40,410 nt of DNA, from the IMG/VR virus record IMGVR_UViG_3300027759_000174, positions 1-40,410 of that record; one strand, given 5' to 3'. Shown here one piece after another: positions 29,715 to 39,557 of this stretch. Numbering within the stretch: position 1 is the stretch's first letter; each line of letters begins with the position of its first letter. The DNA comes from a virus. Made by a program: the position numbers and the translations under genes. Under the pieces are notes generated by a model, which did not search any database, was not told the origin of the DNA, and saw only the letters and a program-made list of their open reading frames with translations.

Positions 29715-31892
29715 ATGCTTCAAGAAGGCAATTATAATGTTTTAGAGTTTAACCCACCCACCCAAGGGATGAACTGTAATATTGCGCCAGAAGTTTTGCC
29801 TCAAGCTTTTGCTAGTGTTTTAGAAAATATCCTACCCACCCCAGTTGGCTCAAGTATGGTGCGCTATGGTACGAAACGCTTGGCAGGGATGACTCTTCCC
29901 CCAGATGCAGTAATCATGGAAGCGTTCCCCTTTGTCAAAGCCAATGGCGATACCCAAATGGTACTTTATGTGCAAACTTTTGTGCAAGATCTGAATGCCG
30001 ATAACTTTACGGTGTTAAGTCCTAATAGCTTTAGTTTTGATACTGATAATCCTGAACAGTTCAATGTCGATACACCCATTAAAATCCCCTACACTAGCCT
30101 TGGGGCGACTACCCTCTATTCAACGATTGTTAGTACAACCGTATATGAAAATACGGTTACCATTACCGTGCAAGACAATTCCTTCCCCTTGCCGATCACT
30201 GGGGTGATAATTAATTCCGTGGCATTTTCTCAAGGCAGCATTTACGTTTATGATTTACAAACCTCAACCCTAAATCCAGTCCTTAAGACTGGATTAAGTG
30301 TTGGTTGTGTCCCCCGGTCTGTCACCTTTTTAAACACCCTAGTGATTTGTAATGGGGTTGATCGGGTCTTGAGTTGGGATGGCACTACACTGGTGGAAGT
30401 CGTTGATTTTGTTAAAGAAGATACGGCGATTAAATTTAATCGGATTAATAACACGGGTTTTTCTTTTTCGCTTGATCCTGATAAGGCTGCAATTTTTGAC
30501 ATAACAAAATATCAAAACAATAATGAAATCCAGCTTAAAATTAATGGGGTGACCTCTACTACAACGATCGCAAATATTGTTAAAGCTGAAAACCTGATCA
30601 CGATCACAACTGCAGATAATCCACCCGCCTTTGATCCGCAACACCAACCGGAGCTGTTTTATAGGGATTGGCCACCTGCCTTTAGCTTTATGCTGGTCGC
30701 CCACAATCGCCTTTGGGGCTTAGGCGCAGGTGCAGTCGGGCTTAACTATCGTGATCCCAATCAGGCCTTGGTCGTCTATTTTACCTATCAACCCAATACC
30801 TTAACTAACTGGTTTGATGAAAAACTTAAAATTGTACCTTTCATCGATTTAGCACAAACCCATGGCTCTCCAGATAATCTTGAGGCCATCGCCTATGTCA
30901 GTGGTTTAACCATTTTTTTGGGCAGGAATAAGACCCAAGTTTGGACGGGATCAGAGCCTTTAGGGGCAGCGGTTGATCCAACTCGCCCCAGGTTTGAATT
31001 TTCCTCGATCCTGCCGATTGGTATTGTCCATGGCAATTTAGTTGTGGAAATGGCGAATGATGTCTATTTCGTTAGTCAAAATGGTCTGTTGTCGTTTAGC
31101 ACTCTCAATGTGGCCAAACAGTTTGCAGCCACGGCAAGTGATGCGGTTGACCCATTGGTTAGACAATATGTGACTTCGACAACCACTTCTAATCAAGCTT
31201 ACCGGGCTTGCCGGTCATTCAAGTACAAATCTGGAGCATTTTGCGGGTTTAAGATTGGTCTCAATAAGGTATTGGTGTCTTTGTACTCGACTAACCTTTA
31301 TGCCTGGAGTTTGTTCTCCGGCGACTTTGCTAAGGCAGCCACGTTTTTAGCAACCTTAGATAATGCGCTGTACTTGACCGTAGGTAATCAGATCTATCAA
31401 TACGCCGATGGCACCAAGGATACTCCACCTGTCTATGGGGATAATAATGGCCAGGATTTGATTAATTTTTTATGGACGCTACCAGTTGTCCATTTATCTG
31501 GAAGACGCTGGGCTAATAAACGCTATGAACTCCAGGTAGATTATTCTTCAAGCGTGGTGCTTGGCAAAGAGAATACCCTGTCGATCCTCATTCATGGGGA
31601 TCTCCAAAGAACTTTCTCCCTGTCCGATAATTATATCCTGCCGTTTAAGGGTGATGTTTTGCAAACTATACCGTTGGTTGAGATACCCGATCGACGACCT
31701 CCCAATTACGATCGAGATCAACCCGATGCCGGTTGGTTTGGTTTTCGTTTAGATGAGCCATATGCGTATCCAAAAGATCGTTTGAAATTTTTAAGCTCAA
31801 GTTTTGGGGTCAGCCTGTTTGGCTCAACCAAAAATGGCAAGCTTTACTTTAAAAAAATTAGATTGTTCGGCATTGCTGAGAGAAGTTTGTAG
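29715..31892 (+). CDS. Tail hub / packaged-DNA stabilisation protein (P22 gp10-like)
   Basis: A 725-residue beta-rich tail protein. The N-terminus (FNPPTQGMNCNIAPEVLPQA, then VRYGTKRLAGMTL) matches the opening of P22 gp10-like hub proteins, in which a RYG motif precedes a beta-propeller. The rest contains propeller-like blades (ELFYRDWPPAFSFMLVAHNR, VWTGSEPLGAAVDP, VVEMANDVYFVSQNGLLS). It probably closes the head after packaging and carries the fibres. It begins two bases after the adaptor stop. Confidence 0.75.
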   Translation: MLQEGNYNVLEFNPPTQGMNCNIAPEVLPQAFASVLENILPTPVGSSMVRYGTKRLAGMTLPPDAVIMEAFPFVKANGDTQMVLYVQTFVQDLNADNFTVLSPNSFSFDTDNPEQFNVDTPIKIPYTSLGATTLYSTIVSTTVYENTVTITVQDNSFPLPITGVIINSVAFSQGSIYVYDLQTSTLNPVLKTGLSVGCVPRSVTFLNTLVICNGVDRVLSWDGTTLVEVVDFVKEDTAIKFNRINNTGFSFSLDPDKAAIFDITKYQNNNEIQLKINGVTSTTTIANIVKAENLITITTADNPPAFDPQHQPELFYRDWPPAFSFMLVAHNRLWGLGAGAVGLNYRDPNQALVVYFTYQPNTLTNWFDEKLKIVPFIDLAQTHGSPDNLEAIAYVSGLTIFLGRNKTQVWTGSEPLGAAVDPTRPRFEFSSILPIGIVHGNLVVEMANDVYFVSQNGLLSFSTLNVAKQFAATASDAVDPLVRQYVTSTTTSNQAYRACRSFKYKSGAFCGFKIGLNKVLVSLYSTNLYAWSLFSGDFAKAATFLATLDNALYLTVGNQIYQYADGTKDTPPVYGDNNGQDLINFLWTLPVVHLSGRRWANKRYELQVDYSSSVVLGKENTLSILIHGDLQRTFSLSDNYILPFKGDVLQTIPLVEIPDRRPPNYDRDQPDAGWFGFRLDEPYAYPKDRLKFLSSSFGVSLFGSTKNGKLYFKKIRLFGIAERSL

Positions 31893-31912
31893 AAGAAAAA
31901 AGGAGAAAAATT

Positions 31913-33082
31913 ATGCCCTTATTACCCACTGACAATAGCCGTCCGGACTTGCCTTATGTGCCAGCCCAATCGCTGCCTAATAATGCGCGCTTTAATATCT
32001 TAACCACAACTAAAAGGCCACCCACCGCCGAAATGCTTGATGCGGAGTTCAATGCGTTGACCGATGATGTTAATATGTTGGCCAAAGGAATTAACGACGT
32101 CCAGGTCGGAAGTATTCCAGGTAGTGATGTAGAGCTTAATGCTAATAAACTGCTGAAAACCGATGGCGAGGGCAACCTGAGCTGGACGTTGATAACTAAC
32201 ACTGAGCTGGAACCGGGAGCCGTGAAGGAACGGGGCTTAGCCGAGAGAAGTGTCACCGAAAAAAAAATTGATGATGGTGCGGTAACTAACGCTAAGCTTA
32301 GTACCGGGGCGGTGGAAACGCTACAAATTGCTGACGGGGCGGTGAAAACGCTAAAAATTGAGGACAAGGCGGTGAAAACGGAAAAAATTGAGGACAAGGC
32401 GGTAACTAACGCTAAGCTTAGTAACGGGGCGGTGAAAACGCTACAAATTGCTGACGGGGCGGTGAAAACGGAAAAAATTGAGGACAAGGCGGTGACAACG
32501 GAAAAAATTGAGGACAAGGCGGTGACTACCCAAAAGCTGAGCTCATCTGGTGGGCTTCCTGGTTCGGTTTTAACCGCTGGATCGGGATCTTCAGTTAACT
32601 GGTCGGCGATTCCAACAACTGGCAAGATTTTACAAATTGCCTCATATGTTACTAGCAATAAAACATTCTCAAGTGGGGAAGAAAAGAAGTGTGTTTTTAA
32701 TCCTCACTTTGCCTTAACCCTCACTCCTAAATCTAAAACGAGTTTTATCGGCTTATTTATTACAATGCAGGCCTCACCATTAACCGTGCCAGGCTGGGTT
32801 TCTGCGAGGCTTTATAGGAATAATACAATCTATATTCCCCTTGACTTTAATTCAAGGGGAGCAATGTTTTCTAAGTATATAACGGCCACAGATACAAGTA
32901 GGATTGGCCTCACCTGTTTTAGTGGATTTTTTCAAGATACGATTGATAGACAGAATTTAGACTCAATTAATTATGAGATAGTTACTTTGGAAAATGTAAT
33001 TTTAAATGGCGATCAAAATGCGACTGGTAGCTTAAGTTATACAACGATCAGCTCAATCTATGGAATAGAAGTGCAAATATGA
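31913..33082 (+). CDS. Repeat-bearing tail fibre or needle-like protein
   Basis: A 389-residue appendage. The N-terminus (about 1-100) binds the virion: PTAEMLDAEFNALTDDVNML and ELNANKLLKTDGEGNLSW. Residues about 123-207 are eight repeats of ten residues on the pattern [KG]AVKTEKIED, typical of trimeric beta-helical or coiled fibre shafts. The C-terminal 170 residues (VCFN-like strands, SFIGLFITMQASP, VTLENVILNGDQNATGSLSY) would form a receptor-binding head. It has an AAAAGGAGAAAAATT ribosome binding site. Position after the hub suggests a fibre or tail needle. Confidence 0.72.
   Translation: MPLLPTDNSRPDLPYVPAQSLPNNARFNILTTTKRPPTAEMLDAEFNALTDDVNMLAKGINDVQVGSIPGSDVELNANKLLKTDGEGNLSWTLITNTELEPGAVKERGLAERSVTEKKIDDGAVTNAKLSTGAVETLQIADGAVKTLKIEDKAVKTEKIEDKAVTNAKLSNGAVKTLQIADGAVKTEKIEDKAVTTEKIEDKAVTTQKLSSSGGLPGSVLTAGSGSSVNWSAIPTTGKILQIASYVTSNKTFSSGEEKKCVFNPHFALTLTPKSKTSFIGLFITMQASPLTVPGWVSARLYRNNTIYIPLDFNSRGAMFSKYITATDTSRIGLTCFSGFFQDTIDRQNLDSINYEIVTLENVILNGDQNATGSLSYTTISSIYGIEVQI
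32279..32528 (+). repeat. 30-bp coding tandem repeat in fibre shaft
   Basis: Eight full units of 30 bp start at 32279 (each beginning GCGGT), encoding ten-residue repeats. Units 1-4 and 5-8 have the same order of variants, so a 120-bp block has been duplicated. Length variation of the shaft by slippage is likely. Confidence 0.85.
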
Positions 33083-33135
33083 AGCATCGCTGCACCACCG
33101 CACCACCGCACCACTTTAGTTATGGAGATTAAATT

Positions 33136-33507
33136 ATGAACCTAATTGAGATCAACCCTTTGGATGTGCAACGGGTGTTTCCCAGTTTTTATCACCAAGA
33201 CTCGCGGTTTTTCAATATAATTCACAAGGCTTTTAAAATTGGGATTTACGCTGTGAAAAAACATCCGAATAACGCTTCTGAAATTAGTTTATACGTTTTT
33301 AAAAACCAGAGAAATAGAATATACTATCGAGAAGGTTTAAATTTATTATTAAATTATCCTTTTTTATTAGGGTATGGTGTTATTTATATTGCTAGTCGCG
33401 AAAAATCTGTGGTGACTTTGCTTTGCAATTGCAAAAAAATGGGGATTGTTTACATGGGAATTAAAAACGAAAAAATGTGGTTTAAACGCGAAAGGCAAGT
33501 TATATGA
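33136..33507 (+). CDS. Unknown 123-aa protein
   Basis: A basic alpha/beta protein starting MNLIEINPLDVQRVFPSFYH, with EISLYVFKNQRNRIYYREGL and then SVVTLLCNCKKMGIVYMGIK. The layout is vaguely like GNAT-fold proteins that sit before ejection proteins in T7-like phages, but the acetyl-CoA motif is absent. It has a GGAGATTAAATT ribosome binding site and its last codons overlap the next gene (ATGA). Confidence 0.6.
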   Translation: MNLIEINPLDVQRVFPSFYHQDSRFFNIIHKAFKIGIYAVKKHPNNASEISLYVFKNQRNRIYYREGLNLLLNYPFLLGYGVIYIASREKSVVTLLCNCKKMGIVYMGIKNEKMWFKRERQVI

Positions 33508-34550
33508 GTTTCGGAGGGGGCGATGAAGCTCCGCCAGCTAGGGATTTACCACCACCGCCAACAATGGATGAAATTAATTCTTTCTTAAATAAAGTTACGG
33601 GAATTCAAAGCGTAAAAGTAAAAAAACCAGACGGTTCGTTTGAAATCGTTACAGAAAAAATGCCTCAAACTGATGATGAAAAAAAAATAGCCAGTCATTT
33701 AGGCTCGGTGATGAAGAAAAGTTTTGAAAGCATTAATCAACTCATCGATACGGATCCTGGCAAAACAGTTGATTACTCTCCATTCATTAAAATTTTAGCC
33801 AATGTCAGCAATGAAAGAAGCTCGGATATGAGCGCGCTAACTAACATCCCAAATTTCACAGAATACGCAGATCAATTTGAAAAACGTGGTGCTGAGGTTT
33901 TAGAGCGGGAGTTCCGTGCGCGGGGCAACGAACAAGAAGCTATGCTTGCGAGCAGGGGTCTTGGAAAAAGCAGTGAAAGCATAGCTATGCGCAATTCATT
34001 ATTTGGGCAAAGAGCGGAATCTTTGGCGAAAAACAAGGAAAGCGCATCTCTGAGAGCATACGAAGAGCGAAATAAGTTTTTAGAAGATTCGGCGAACGTC
34101 TACAAAACTAAAGAACTGGAGCGGCGTGGAAGGTTGGAAAATGCGGAAGCAACAGCTAATTTGGAAAACAAAAGTATTTCAGACGAGACAGCTAATAGAC
34201 AGCGTAAATTGCAAAATCAAAGCGGCCTGTTTGATTTGACTGACAAAATTGCGTACAGACAAAAAAAAGATGATGCGACTTACGCGTCTGTCGGTGAACA
34301 AAACCTGTTGAATGCTAGTAACCAAACAAACAACAATAGACTTCAACGGTACGGCATAGAATCTGGGAACATTTTACATCAGAATCAACAAGATCTTGAG
34401 AGATTTGCAACACGCGATCAGTCACCAGGTTTTGGTCAAATGGCGTTGGGGGCGTTAGGAACTCTCGGCGGTCAGGTTCTAGCCCCCGTGACAGCTGGCT
34501 TCGGGCAACACATATCCCAAAAATTGTTTTCAGGCGGAGAAAAAAAATGA
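33504..34550 (+). CDS. Internal virion (ejection) protein A
   Basis: A 348-residue protein. A Pro-rich N-terminus (APPARDLPPPPTMDEINSFL) is followed by a long helical body with Glu, Arg and Gln (GAEVLEREFRARGNEQEAML, then ASRGLGKSSESIAMRNSLFG) and a hydrophobic Gly-rich C-terminus (MALGALGTLGGQVLAPVTAG) that could insert in a membrane. This fits the first of the ejected pilot proteins of short-tailed phages, which build a channel across the envelope. ATGA overlaps couple it to both neighbours. Confidence 0.65.
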   Translation: MSFGGGDEAPPARDLPPPPTMDEINSFLNKVTGIQSVKVKKPDGSFEIVTEKMPQTDDEKKIASHLGSVMKKSFESINQLIDTDPGKTVDYSPFIKILANVSNERSSDMSALTNIPNFTEYADQFEKRGAEVLEREFRARGNEQEAMLASRGLGKSSESIAMRNSLFGQRAESLAKNKESASLRAYEERNKFLEDSANVYKTKELERRGRLENAEATANLENKSISDETANRQRKLQNQSGLFDLTDKIAYRQKKDDATYASVGEQNLLNASNQTNNNRLQRYGIESGNILHQNQQDLERFATRDQSPGFGQMALGALGTLGGQVLAPVTAGFGQHISQKLFSGGEKK

Positions 34551-36001
34551 TTTCAAAAAATGCTACTGAATTCGCTAAAACCGGTCTTGAAATTCAGAAA
34601 GCCAGGTTTGATGTTGCTTCAAAAAGAAAAGGGAAAAACGAGCACTTTGCAAAAGCCATAGACAAATGGGGGGCGGACATAGATCATGTCGTCAAGCTAA
34701 ACCAAAGGCATGGACATAAAGAAAAGTCAGGCGAAAGTTTTATGAAGGGGTTTGCAAACGGCCTATCCGGTGGCTTGCGAAGGCAGGACGAAGAATCTTT
34801 TGAAAAAACCTTTGATTATTTCAATCAAAATGTGGAAGCAATTGAAGCACAAAACCGGGCGGGTGCTGCCAAACAGGAAAAAATAGACAAAGTAGCTCCA
34901 TACGCAACGGCTGGACTTGAGATGATGCATTCGGACTTGCCCCACGAAACTGTGATGCCTCAATTAAAAAAAATGTGGGAACAAGCGCAAATGCACAACC
35001 CAGACTTGAATGGAAGCATCGTGGGCTATATTCCTAATTCATCTTTTGTAAATGTTAGGGATGATGCTGGGAATGTTCAGGCAGTTTCGTTGGCTACTTT
35101 TGTCGATCAAGACCAATACCAAAAAATGATTAAGCAAAATCTACTAAAACAAAAACTAAATAACGACCTAGACCCCAATACTATTGCTAACAAAAACAAG
35201 CAAGCATATATTGATCAAACGAAAAATCATTTTGACCCCGAATTGCAAGGAAAAATAGCATCTGAAAAAGAAAAAGGCAAGCTCAATGCAAAAATAATCC
35301 ATGACATCGATACAAAAGTTCACGCCATGGACAGATTATATGCTGACAACAATGAAATAATCAAAATCATCTCAAACTCGAAGCTAGCCGGTACCGGAAC
35401 TCTAAAGGCTATGCAGACCTATCTTGCCGAAAAAACTGGGCGTACGCATGATATTGATGCAATCAAGATGCTAGTTGCTTCACAATACAGCAAAGCAGAC
35501 GAGATTCTAGGCAAAGGAGTCAGAAGCGATAGCGATATGAAAATGTTTGCCAAGACCATCCCATCGCTTGACAAAAATCCACAGGCAGTTCTAAAACTTT
35601 TAGAAGCCCAACAAACACAAATAGAAAAAGAAAGAAAAGCAGGACGCATCAAACTCAAAAAATTTGCAGATAATCCTCTCGCTAATCTAACAGATGATAC
35701 GGATTATTCTGAAGGAATGTACGGTGCTAGCCCAACACAGCAAGCTGAGATGAGTAGGATACCAATTTCACCAGAAAACCCACTACCCCTAACACCTGAG
35801 GAACAACAGGCTGCTGGTCAATCGCCAATGGTGCCACAACAACCAGAAGTTCCTAACGCTAGCGCAGAAAACCCACCACCGCCGCCTACGGCTAATGAGC
35901 AAACTAGTAAATTAATGAAGTTTAGTGACGGAACAACAAAGGTTATTCCAGCCGCTGACGTGGAGCGTATGAAACAATGGGGACAAGTTGTAGATGAGTA
36001 A
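34547..36001 (+). CDS. Internal virion (ejection) protein B
   Basis: A 484-residue helical protein rich in Lys, Glu and Gln. The central part (GTGTLKAMQTYLAEKTGRTH, DIDAIKMLVASQYSKADEIL, KAGRIKLKKFADN) has the lysozyme-free helical look of phage pilot proteins, and the C-terminal 100 residues are Pro-rich linker sequence (PENPLPLTPEEQQ, ENPPPPPTANEQT). Function is inferred from its place between two other ejection-type proteins. Confidence 0.62.
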   Translation: MISKNATEFAKTGLEIQKARFDVASKRKGKNEHFAKAIDKWGADIDHVVKLNQRHGHKEKSGESFMKGFANGLSGGLRRQDEESFEKTFDYFNQNVEAIEAQNRAGAAKQEKIDKVAPYATAGLEMMHSDLPHETVMPQLKKMWEQAQMHNPDLNGSIVGYIPNSSFVNVRDDAGNVQAVSLATFVDQDQYQKMIKQNLLKQKLNNDLDPNTIANKNKQAYIDQTKNHFDPELQGKIASEKEKGKLNAKIIHDIDTKVHAMDRLYADNNEIIKIISNSKLAGTGTLKAMQTYLAEKTGRTHDIDAIKMLVASQYSKADEILGKGVRSDSDMKMFAKTIPSLDKNPQAVLKLLEAQQTQIEKERKAGRIKLKKFADNPLANLTDDTDYSEGMYGASPTQQAEMSRIPISPENPLPLTPEEQQAAGQSPMVPQQPEVPNASAENPPPPPTANEQTSKLMKFSDGTTKVIPAADVERMKQWGQVVDE

Positions 36002-38090
36002 TCCTTGGGACAAATACCCTGATGCACCACAAAAAACTGAAAACCCTTGGGACAAATACCCTGATGCACCACAAAAGCCCAACCCCCTGATGAGCGTTAA
36101 AGGTGCTGCTCGTATTGCAAAGTCGGGTGGCTCAGCTGTAGTTGGTGGCACTGCAGACTTAATTAGCATGCCGTACAACTGGGCAGCGACTATGTTTAAT
36201 AAGATGAAAGAAACTGAGCTTGGACGCGCCACGTTGGAGGCTGAAGGGCATTACCTAGAACCGGGTACTCCAGATATTCCTACAGTGCCTTCTGCAGTTG
36301 ATGCGGTCGATCATGGCGTGGATTACATCACCGGCGGTTATACCCAAACTCCAGAGAATGAGAAAAGCCTGCATGACGGCATAAAGGCGGCTGCATCAAT
36401 GCTGAGTCTTAGTGGAGCTGGCAAGGGTGCCGTAAAGTTTGGGGCAAACAAAATTGGTAAAACCTTAGAAAAATTTGGCAGTACAAAAGCTCGAGATTTA
36501 GCCGTGGGCGGCGTTGCTACTGGTGTAACGAGCGAATTAGAAAACAAGCACGGGCAGTTAGCGGCCACAGGTGAAGGCATTGGAGCAGGTGCGTTAGCAA
36601 CAGCGGTGCTTCACCCAAAAACAGTAGGAAAAGGTTTAGCAAAAATCGCAAAAAGAACAGCTTTTAAAGCAGCCGGCCTCGGTAAAAAAAATTTTAACAC
36701 TGAGGCCTACGAAGCTTTGAGGAAATTAAATATAGACGCACCATTAAATGTGGTAAGCGATTCTAAATTACTTAAAGCTGGATTACAATTTAGCGAATAT
36801 TTGCCGCACACATCCGGAAAAATTATTGATCAAAACAAAGAAGTTTCTAAAACAATACAGTCCCACTTCAAAAAACTCAGCGATGATGTTGGTGTGCCTG
36901 GTGACCAAGATCATATCACTGCTGAACTCTATAAGCAGTCCACCCACCAATTAAAACCTGAAGATAAAATGCAGGCCACGAAACTAAAAAATAAAGCTGC
37001 TGAATTACTAAAAGAAAGGCAATCGGCAGGAGCACCACTACATGAATTTCAACAAGAACTTAAAAACTACATAAATAAGGGCGAAATTCCAAAGGCTGAT
37101 CAGCCCTCAAAACGTGTTGCTGAATTTTTTGAAAATGGTGGCACTTTAAAAGAATTGCTTAGTAAAAAAGATTTGCCTAAATTAGACAGAAACTATATCA
37201 ATTCTTTTTTAATTGAAAATCCAGAGCATGTTATTGGTTTTTTGAAAAATGGTGGCACTTTTAAAGATTTACAAAGCAACACAGGTACAAAAAAATTTAT
37301 AAAATATTTCAAAGAAAATAATTTGTTTGAAACTCCGGTGGTAGTCGAAGATGTTCCAAGAAAACTGTATGACTTTTTAAAAAAGGGCGGGAAATTAGAA
37401 GATTACGCGGCCGAGTTCATTCCAACAGTTGAATCTCTGATTGACGACAAACAGCTTTTAAACAAGCTCAGTAAGCATTCGAGCACTTTAACTGGCGCAC
37501 AAAGTTACCTTCAACCCAGGTACAAACAGCTTGCAACGGCTTTAAAGGAAGATCTTCTGAATTACGATAACCAACAAGGCTTTCAAGCGAACTATAGAAA
37601 AGCTGAGGATTTTTTCTCAGCAAATGCCGAGCGCAATAAATTAGACATTTTGATTGGCAACAAAGTTACTAATCCAAAAACTGGCGACATTGACCCAGGT
37701 CAACTAGCATCTGTCATTTTGGGTTACGGCAAAAAAAACAAAGAATTGAAGGAAATCAAAAATCTAGATACAGAAAAATTAAATAACCTTGGAGAAGCTG
37801 CTAAACACATTTACAAAAGTCTAAAAAACATACCAAATCCTTCAGGTTCAGGTGTCTATGCCGCAGCCGCGACCGCACTTTACGGACTTGGAGTAGCACC
37901 TTTTGCAACAATTGCTAAACTAGGTGGGTTGACTGGTGGCATGAGCTGGCTTTTAAGCCCCAAAACAATTAACACTGCTTACAATTTTGCAAAAAATCCT
38001 TCAGAAGCAAAAGCGAAACAGCTTAACCAACTTTTCAAAACAACAACAACAAAAGATCTGGCTCAAGTGTTTGGTGTAGTTTCTAAATGA
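35994..38090 (+). CDS. Internal virion (ejection) protein C, NPWDKYPDA repeats
   Basis: A 698-residue protein. Its N-terminus repeats NPWDKYPDAPQK twice (residues 3-28), a tag-like motif often found at the start of large ejection proteins and perhaps used for virion packaging. A helical body follows (GGTADLISMPYNWAATMFNK, then two copies of a short FFENGGTLKEL / FLKNGGTFKDL repeat near 370-430). The C-terminus is hydrophobic and Gly-rich (YAAAATALYGLGVAPFATIA). It is the last gene of the virion operon. The start overlaps the preceding gene. Confidence 0.66.
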   Translation: MSNPWDKYPDAPQKTENPWDKYPDAPQKPNPLMSVKGAARIAKSGGSAVVGGTADLISMPYNWAATMFNKMKETELGRATLEAEGHYLEPGTPDIPTVPSAVDAVDHGVDYITGGYTQTPENEKSLHDGIKAAASMLSLSGAGKGAVKFGANKIGKTLEKFGSTKARDLAVGGVATGVTSELENKHGQLAATGEGIGAGALATAVLHPKTVGKGLAKIAKRTAFKAAGLGKKNFNTEAYEALRKLNIDAPLNVVSDSKLLKAGLQFSEYLPHTSGKIIDQNKEVSKTIQSHFKKLSDDVGVPGDQDHITAELYKQSTHQLKPEDKMQATKLKNKAAELLKERQSAGAPLHEFQQELKNYINKGEIPKADQPSKRVAEFFENGGTLKELLSKKDLPKLDRNYINSFLIENPEHVIGFLKNGGTFKDLQSNTGTKKFIKYFKENNLFETPVVVEDVPRKLYDFLKKGGKLEDYAAEFIPTVESLIDDKQLLNKLSKHSSTLTGAQSYLQPRYKQLATALKEDLLNYDNQQGFQANYRKAEDFFSANAERNKLDILIGNKVTNPKTGDIDPGQLASVILGYGKKNKELKEIKNLDTEKLNNLGEAAKHIYKSLKNIPNPSGSGVYAAAATALYGLGVAPFATIAKLGGLTGGMSWLLSPKTINTAYNFAKNPSEAKAKQLNQLFKTTTTKDLAQVFGVVSK
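36003..36076 (+). repeat. Coding direct repeat (NPWDKYPDA)
   Basis: The phrase CTTGGGACAAATACCCTGAT and the next 12 bases occur at about 36004 and again at about 36046, with a few bases of difference between the intervals. It encodes the repeated tag-like motif of ejection protein C. Confidence 0.75.
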
Positions 38091-38246
38091 AATGTTGAAG
38101 AAAAAAAGCTAAAAATCCGCATGTACGATCCCGATAATCCACCCCCGAAGTAACACAGATCCCGAAAATTACCCTTAGCATATTGCCTTTAAGGCTAAAA
38201 AAGATTATTCCTAAACTGAAAGACTTTTTAATTTAGAGAATATTTC

Positions 38247-39557
38247 GTGTTTAATCTAAAAAAGCAAAGCTCGTACAATCTTGTATTTTTTTGCAATTTT
38301 TTAGAATTGTTTGATCTATATCTTTACGTGCATCTTTCTTCGGTTTTACACAAACATTTGTTTCCTTGGTTGGACGATAGTTTTTTAAAATATTTTTCCA
38401 TGGCTGGCTTATACTTAATCGCCCCTTTGGCTAGCCTGTGGTGGGCAAAAAGAGGCGACACTTACGGCCGGCGTTCGGTTTTGTTGCTATCTTCAGTCGT
38501 AACCGGGATCGTAACAACGATGATTGCCTTCATACCTGATCATACCTGTTGGGCAGAAAACCAAAAATACTACCCATTAGTGATTTTAGTGATCTTGCGA
38601 ATAATCCAAGGCATCGCGCTAGCAGGTGAGCCAAGTGCAGCTAAGCTCTACTCTGTAGAATCCTACATTAACAAAGACAAAGACATGTTTTTCAAAGATA
38701 CTGAGCAATGGAATGAACGATTTCTACCAATTGCCGTTACAAAAATGACTATGGGCGAGGGTTTTGGTGGCACACTGGCTCTAGGCTTAATGTTTTTTTC
38801 ATCCAATTTTCTAGCCGATTATTCTTGGGGTTGGCGTTTTCCATTTGTTTTTGCGGCGTTTGCTTCGATATTTGTAATGATTATTAGGAATTTTTTGTTT
38901 GAAACCGAAGATTTTAGAAAATACACAAAAAAAATAACAATAACTCCACTTGAATCGTACTCAAAAAGATTGATGAACGCCGCCAAAATCAACAAAAAGA
39001 AGGGTCTCATTTTTTTGGTGCTGAGCATGGGATACCCAGTGCTTTTTGCTTTCAATTTTACATTTTTTTCCCCATTGATCATCAAACAGCTTGGCTATGA
39101 AAAAGATTTTATATATTTTCATAATTTTTATATTGTCCTTGCGCATTTGTTTCTTGAATACTTGATGGCGTATGTGCCATGCAAACTAGGCTGGCACAAA
39201 TACCGCACTATGGCAGTGTATCACATTATTGCAGCAATAGGCGTAGCTGCTTTGATATATGGATCGCTTACGCAGGATTGGCCAATATGGATTTACATCG
39301 TCATACAAACGATCACAATGTTAGGCATCACCTGGAACCTAATATATGGGTATGTTTTAAAAAAATTTCCGATTGAAGACAGATTTAAGCTAATGGCAGC
39401 TTACGGCGGAAGTGCGAGGATGCTTTCTTACATATTTTTCATAGTAATTTTTCCGTTGTTTTGGAACTTTCAAAACGTTACTCATTATGGAATACTTTGC
39501 ATAGCAATGATTTTGGCGTCAATGTATGCAGCAAAAAAATTCACACAATCAAATTAA
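38247..39557 (+). CDS. MFS transporter (ProP/MHS-like), accessory gene
   Basis: A 436-residue permease with about 12 membrane helices. The family signature between helices 2 and 3 is present as AKRGDTYGRRSVLL, followed by the helix-4 pattern LVILVILRIIQGIALAGEPS (G-E-P-S resembling the metabolite:H+ symporter group) and the charged central loop (ENQKYYPL and FETEDFRKYTKK). ProP-like carriers import osmolytes or dicarboxylates, and intracellular alphaproteobacteria have many of them. It has a GTG start and lies after the virion genes, so it is a host-benefit or host-control cargo. Substrate cannot be read from the sequence. Confidence 0.88.
   Translation: MFNLKKQSSYNLVFFCNFLELFDLYLYVHLSSVLHKHLFPWLDDSFLKYFSMAGLYLIAPLASLWWAKRGDTYGRRSVLLLSSVVTGIVTTMIAFIPDHTCWAENQKYYPLVILVILRIIQGIALAGEPSAAKLYSVESYINKDKDMFFKDTEQWNERFLPIAVTKMTMGEGFGGTLALGLMFFSSNFLADYSWGWRFPFVFAAFASIFVMIIRNFLFETEDFRKYTKKITITPLESYSKRLMNAAKINKKKGLIFLVLSMGYPVLFAFNFTFFSPLIIKQLGYEKDFIYFHNFYIVLAHLFLEYLMAYVPCKLGWHKYRTMAVYHIIAAIGVAALIYGSLTQDWPIWIYIVIQTITMLGITWNLIYGYVLKKFPIEDRFKLMAAYGGSARMLSYIFFIVIFPLFWNFQNVTHYGILCIAMILASMYAAKKFTQSN

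Noticed and set aside
31954-32658. 234-codon minus-strand frame opposite the repeat-bearing fibre
   Set aside because: It mirrors the 30-bp repeats, lies antisense to a gene with a strong ribosome binding site, and encodes only a Ser/Val/Ala repeat.
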